DNA from: DASVCZ01 sp036381335
GTDB lineage: Bacteria > Patescibacteriota > Microgenomatia > UBA1400 > PJMF01
Length of the DNA stretch: 7,466 bases
NCBI GenBank assembly: GCA_036381335.1
Contig: DASVCZ010000019.1
Location: 1 to 7,466 of the forward strand
Direction: 5' to 3'
Shown in pieces: positions 6,225-7,466 of the stretch. The notes under the pieces are model-generated. The model ran no database searches. It saw nothing but the letters and a program-made list of their open reading frames with translations, and was not told the origin of the DNA. The position numbers and the translations under genes were made by a program. Position 1 is the stretch's first letter, and each line of letters opens with the position of its first letter.

Positions 6225-7246
6225 ATCAGAAAGCTGAAAACCAAAGTAAAGACTACTCCCATTGTAAGGATTTTGCCGGCAGTATTCAAATACAAAGATA
6301 AGATACCTAAGGCTAGACTGCTGGCCCAGTAAAAAACCGCTACTCGCCGCCGGCCCCAGCCGAGGACGTCAATCAGTTTATGATGCAGGTGCCCACGGTC
6401 GCCCCAGATAGGGGACTTGCCAGCCCGGATCCGGCGCAGAATGGTGAAGACCGCATCAGCGGTGGGGACACCCAGAACCATTAAGAAGGTGGCCAGCTTG
6501 GCTCCCGATAAAATAGCCAGCACACTCAGAAAGTAGCCGGCGAGAGAACCTGCCCCATACCCTGGCATAATTTTCTGAGGATACCAGTTCCAGACCAAGA
6601 ATCCGGCATAGGCACCAGCCACAATAAAACTTAGGTGAGCTGTATTAAATTGAGTGGGATCATCGATAAAGCGAAATGACAGTAAGCCAATGACAATAGC
6701 AGCAATAGCTACGAAACCAGGCATTTGCCCGTCTACTCCTTTTGACCAATTAACAATGTTCATGTTCCAGACAATAAAAAGTAGGGCAAAAATATCTGCA
6801 ATTACCCAAATGGTGCGCTGCTTGCCAAATAGTTCCAAGGCAATCTGAGGTTGGTTTAAGTGGATAACGCCGGCTCCAAAAGGGTTGGTGACGTAAGCAA
6901 TGCCAATGCCAGCCCCCACTACCAGTAAGCCAGCGCCAATTCCAGCCAGCAGTCTCCAGCCGGGATGAATGTCGTGAATGTCGTCAATGAAACCAATAAT
7001 CGTTAGCATCAAAGCTCCCAACATAATGCCGATTAAATACTTATCAAACTGGAGGAGCAACGCAGCACTCAGTACCACGGCTCCACAGATAACTAATCCT
7101 CCACCTCGGGGAATAGGGTGTTTGTGAAGCACTTTGGCATGAAGATGGTGCTCGGGATCATCGAGCCACTTATTTCTACGATAGAGAAAGATGACCGCTG
7201 GGGTAAGGACAGTGGCGAGCAGAAAGCTGATGACAAAAGCGAGCAT
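6200..7246 (-). CDS. WecA/MraY-superfamily sugar-phosphate transferase with altered active site
   Basis: A polytopic membrane protein of 348 residues with about ten helices, in the family that transfers HexNAc-1-phosphate from a UDP-sugar to polyprenyl phosphate, the first step of surface-polymer or lipid-linked glycan synthesis. Family landmarks in order: HKHPIPRGGGL (41-51); the acidic pair in GFIDDIHDIHPGWRLL (D88, D89); NIVNWSKGVDGQMPG (163-177) at the place of the usual NxxNxxDGLDGLxxG; PGYGAGSLAGYFL (228-240) at the place of MGDxGSLxLGxxL; RRIRAGKSPI (271-280); and the loop DRGHLHHKLI (283-292), which is closer to WecA/TagO than to MraY. By eye, the first Asp of DGLDG is Lys169 and the Asp of GDxGS is Gly231, both expected active-site positions. 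It may therefore be a divergent subfamily with another substrate, or impaired. The intact remaining motifs and undamaged frame argue against a pseudogene. It follows the small upstream gene after three bases and overlaps the prenyltransferase start. Confidence 0.85.
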   Translation of the reverse strand: MLAFVISFLLATVLTPAVIFLYRRNKWLDDPEHHLHAKVLHKHPIPRGGGLVICGAVVLSAALLLQFDKYLIGIMLGALMLTIIGFIDDIHDIHPGWRLLAGIGAGLLVVGAGIGIAYVTNPFGAGVIHLNQPQIALELFGKQRTIWVIADIFALLFIVWNMNIVNWSKGVDGQMPGFVAIAAIVIGLLSFRFIDDPTQFNTAHLSFIVAGAYAGFLVWNWYPQKIMPGYGAGSLAGYFLSVLAILSGAKLATFLMVLGVPTADAVFTILRRIRAGKSPIWGDRGHLHHKLIDVLGWGRRRVAVFYWASSLALGILSLYLNTAGKILTMGVVFTLVFSFLIWAKWQQR

Positions 7247-7249
7247 AGG

Positions 7250-7459
7250 TTAACTGATTATGACAAGTATTCGGAAAAAAGCCATCAATAAGAGGATTTG
7301 GACCACCAAAGTTGACCAGGTGAAAAGGGTGACCAATACTTTTTCATGATCAAGCAATTTGGCTAAGATAGCCATATGGCCCGCTGTCATCAAAAACGAA
7401 AGGATCGGAAATAAAAAGAGCCACTCTTTGCGGATGAGCTGAGTTTCCGCCTGAGCCAT
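7250..7459 (-). CDS. Small two-helix membrane protein of unknown function (start uncertain)
   Basis: This 69-residue frame starts MAQAETQLIRKEW and contains two hydrophobic stretches, about 13-36 and 42-67, with a short charged turn LDHEK between them. That predicts a helical hairpin with little outside the membrane. I do not recognise a family. It stops with TAA three bases before the ATG of the WecA-like gene, so it is probably co-transcribed and translationally coupled with it. The frame stays open from the ATG to the right edge (seven more bases), so the true start could lie further upstream and this could be the C-terminal end of a larger membrane protein. Its tight spacing and typical membrane-protein composition support it being real. 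Confidence 0.6.
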   Translation of the reverse strand: MAQAETQLIRKEWLFLFPILSFLMTAGHMAILAKLLDHEKVLVTLFTWSTLVVQILLLMAFFRILVIIS

Positions 7460-7466
7460 AGTGTAA

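Noticed and set aside
6967..6990. Short tandem repeat in the WecA-like gene
   Set aside because: It encodes the family's DD motif region (IDDIHDIHP), so the repetition follows from Asp-Ile-His codons rather than a repeat element.
692..7459. Possible alternative genetic code (UGA read as an amino acid), as in some Patescibacteria
   Set aside because: All frames close with TAA or TAG and cover full-length family proteins without in-frame TGA. The data fit the standard code, though absence of TGA stops in five genes alone proves nothing.

Overview
The window holds six protein genes and one 99-base intergenic region, with no RNA gene, mobile element or CRISPR array that I can see. Coding density is very high: genes abut or overlap, stops are TAA or TAG, and no UGA recoding is needed. 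GC content looks mid-40s by eye. The combination of a compact single-chain UvrD helicase-nuclease, an aberrant WecA/MraY relative, a mycobacterial-type decaprenyl-phosphate phosphoribosyltransferase, a bacterial protein O-mannosyltransferase, and promoters that appear to give leaderless mRNAs suggests a Candidate Phyla Radiation (Patescibacteria) bacterium. That assignment is inferred from gene content and is not proven.

Layout. Bases 1-592 (minus) are the N-terminal part of a TreT-like GT4 glycosyltransferase that runs off the left edge. Bases 593-691 are a divergent promoter region: two good sigma70-type promoters, each with a 17-base spacer, point outward and predict transcripts starting almost at the start codons. 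A small palindrome lies midway between the two -35 boxes. Bases 692-3790 (plus) encode a 1032-residue UvrD/Rep-family helicase fused to a C-terminal RecB/AddB-like PD-(D/E)XK nuclease. Bases 3774-7459 (minus) form a tightly packed run transcribed from right to left: a small two-helix membrane protein, a WecA/MraY-superfamily sugar-phosphate transferase, a DPPR-synthase-like UbiA-family prenyltransferase, and a PMT-family (GT39) mannosyltransferase. The last of these overlaps the end of the helicase gene tail-to-tail by 17 bases.

How the genes fit together. The three large minus-strand membrane enzymes belong to families that all use polyprenyl-phosphate carriers. One family makes polyprenyl-PP-sugar, one makes polyprenyl-P-phosphoribose, and one uses polyprenyl-P-mannose or a similar donor to glycosylate proteins. 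Together they look like a lipid-carrier-dependent cell-surface glycosylation module. The helicase-nuclease is a DNA repair or recombination enzyme with no evident functional link to it.

The most unusual signals are: (1) the WecA/MraY-like protein, in which two aspartates expected in the active site appear to be replaced by Lys and Gly while the other motifs remain; (2) the back-to-back leaderless promoters with a central palindrome; (3) a DPPR synthase beside a PMT with no DprE1/DprE2 epimerase in view; and (4) a helicase-nuclease whose nuclease domain has no iron-sulfur cysteines. I see no wholly novel multi-gene system.
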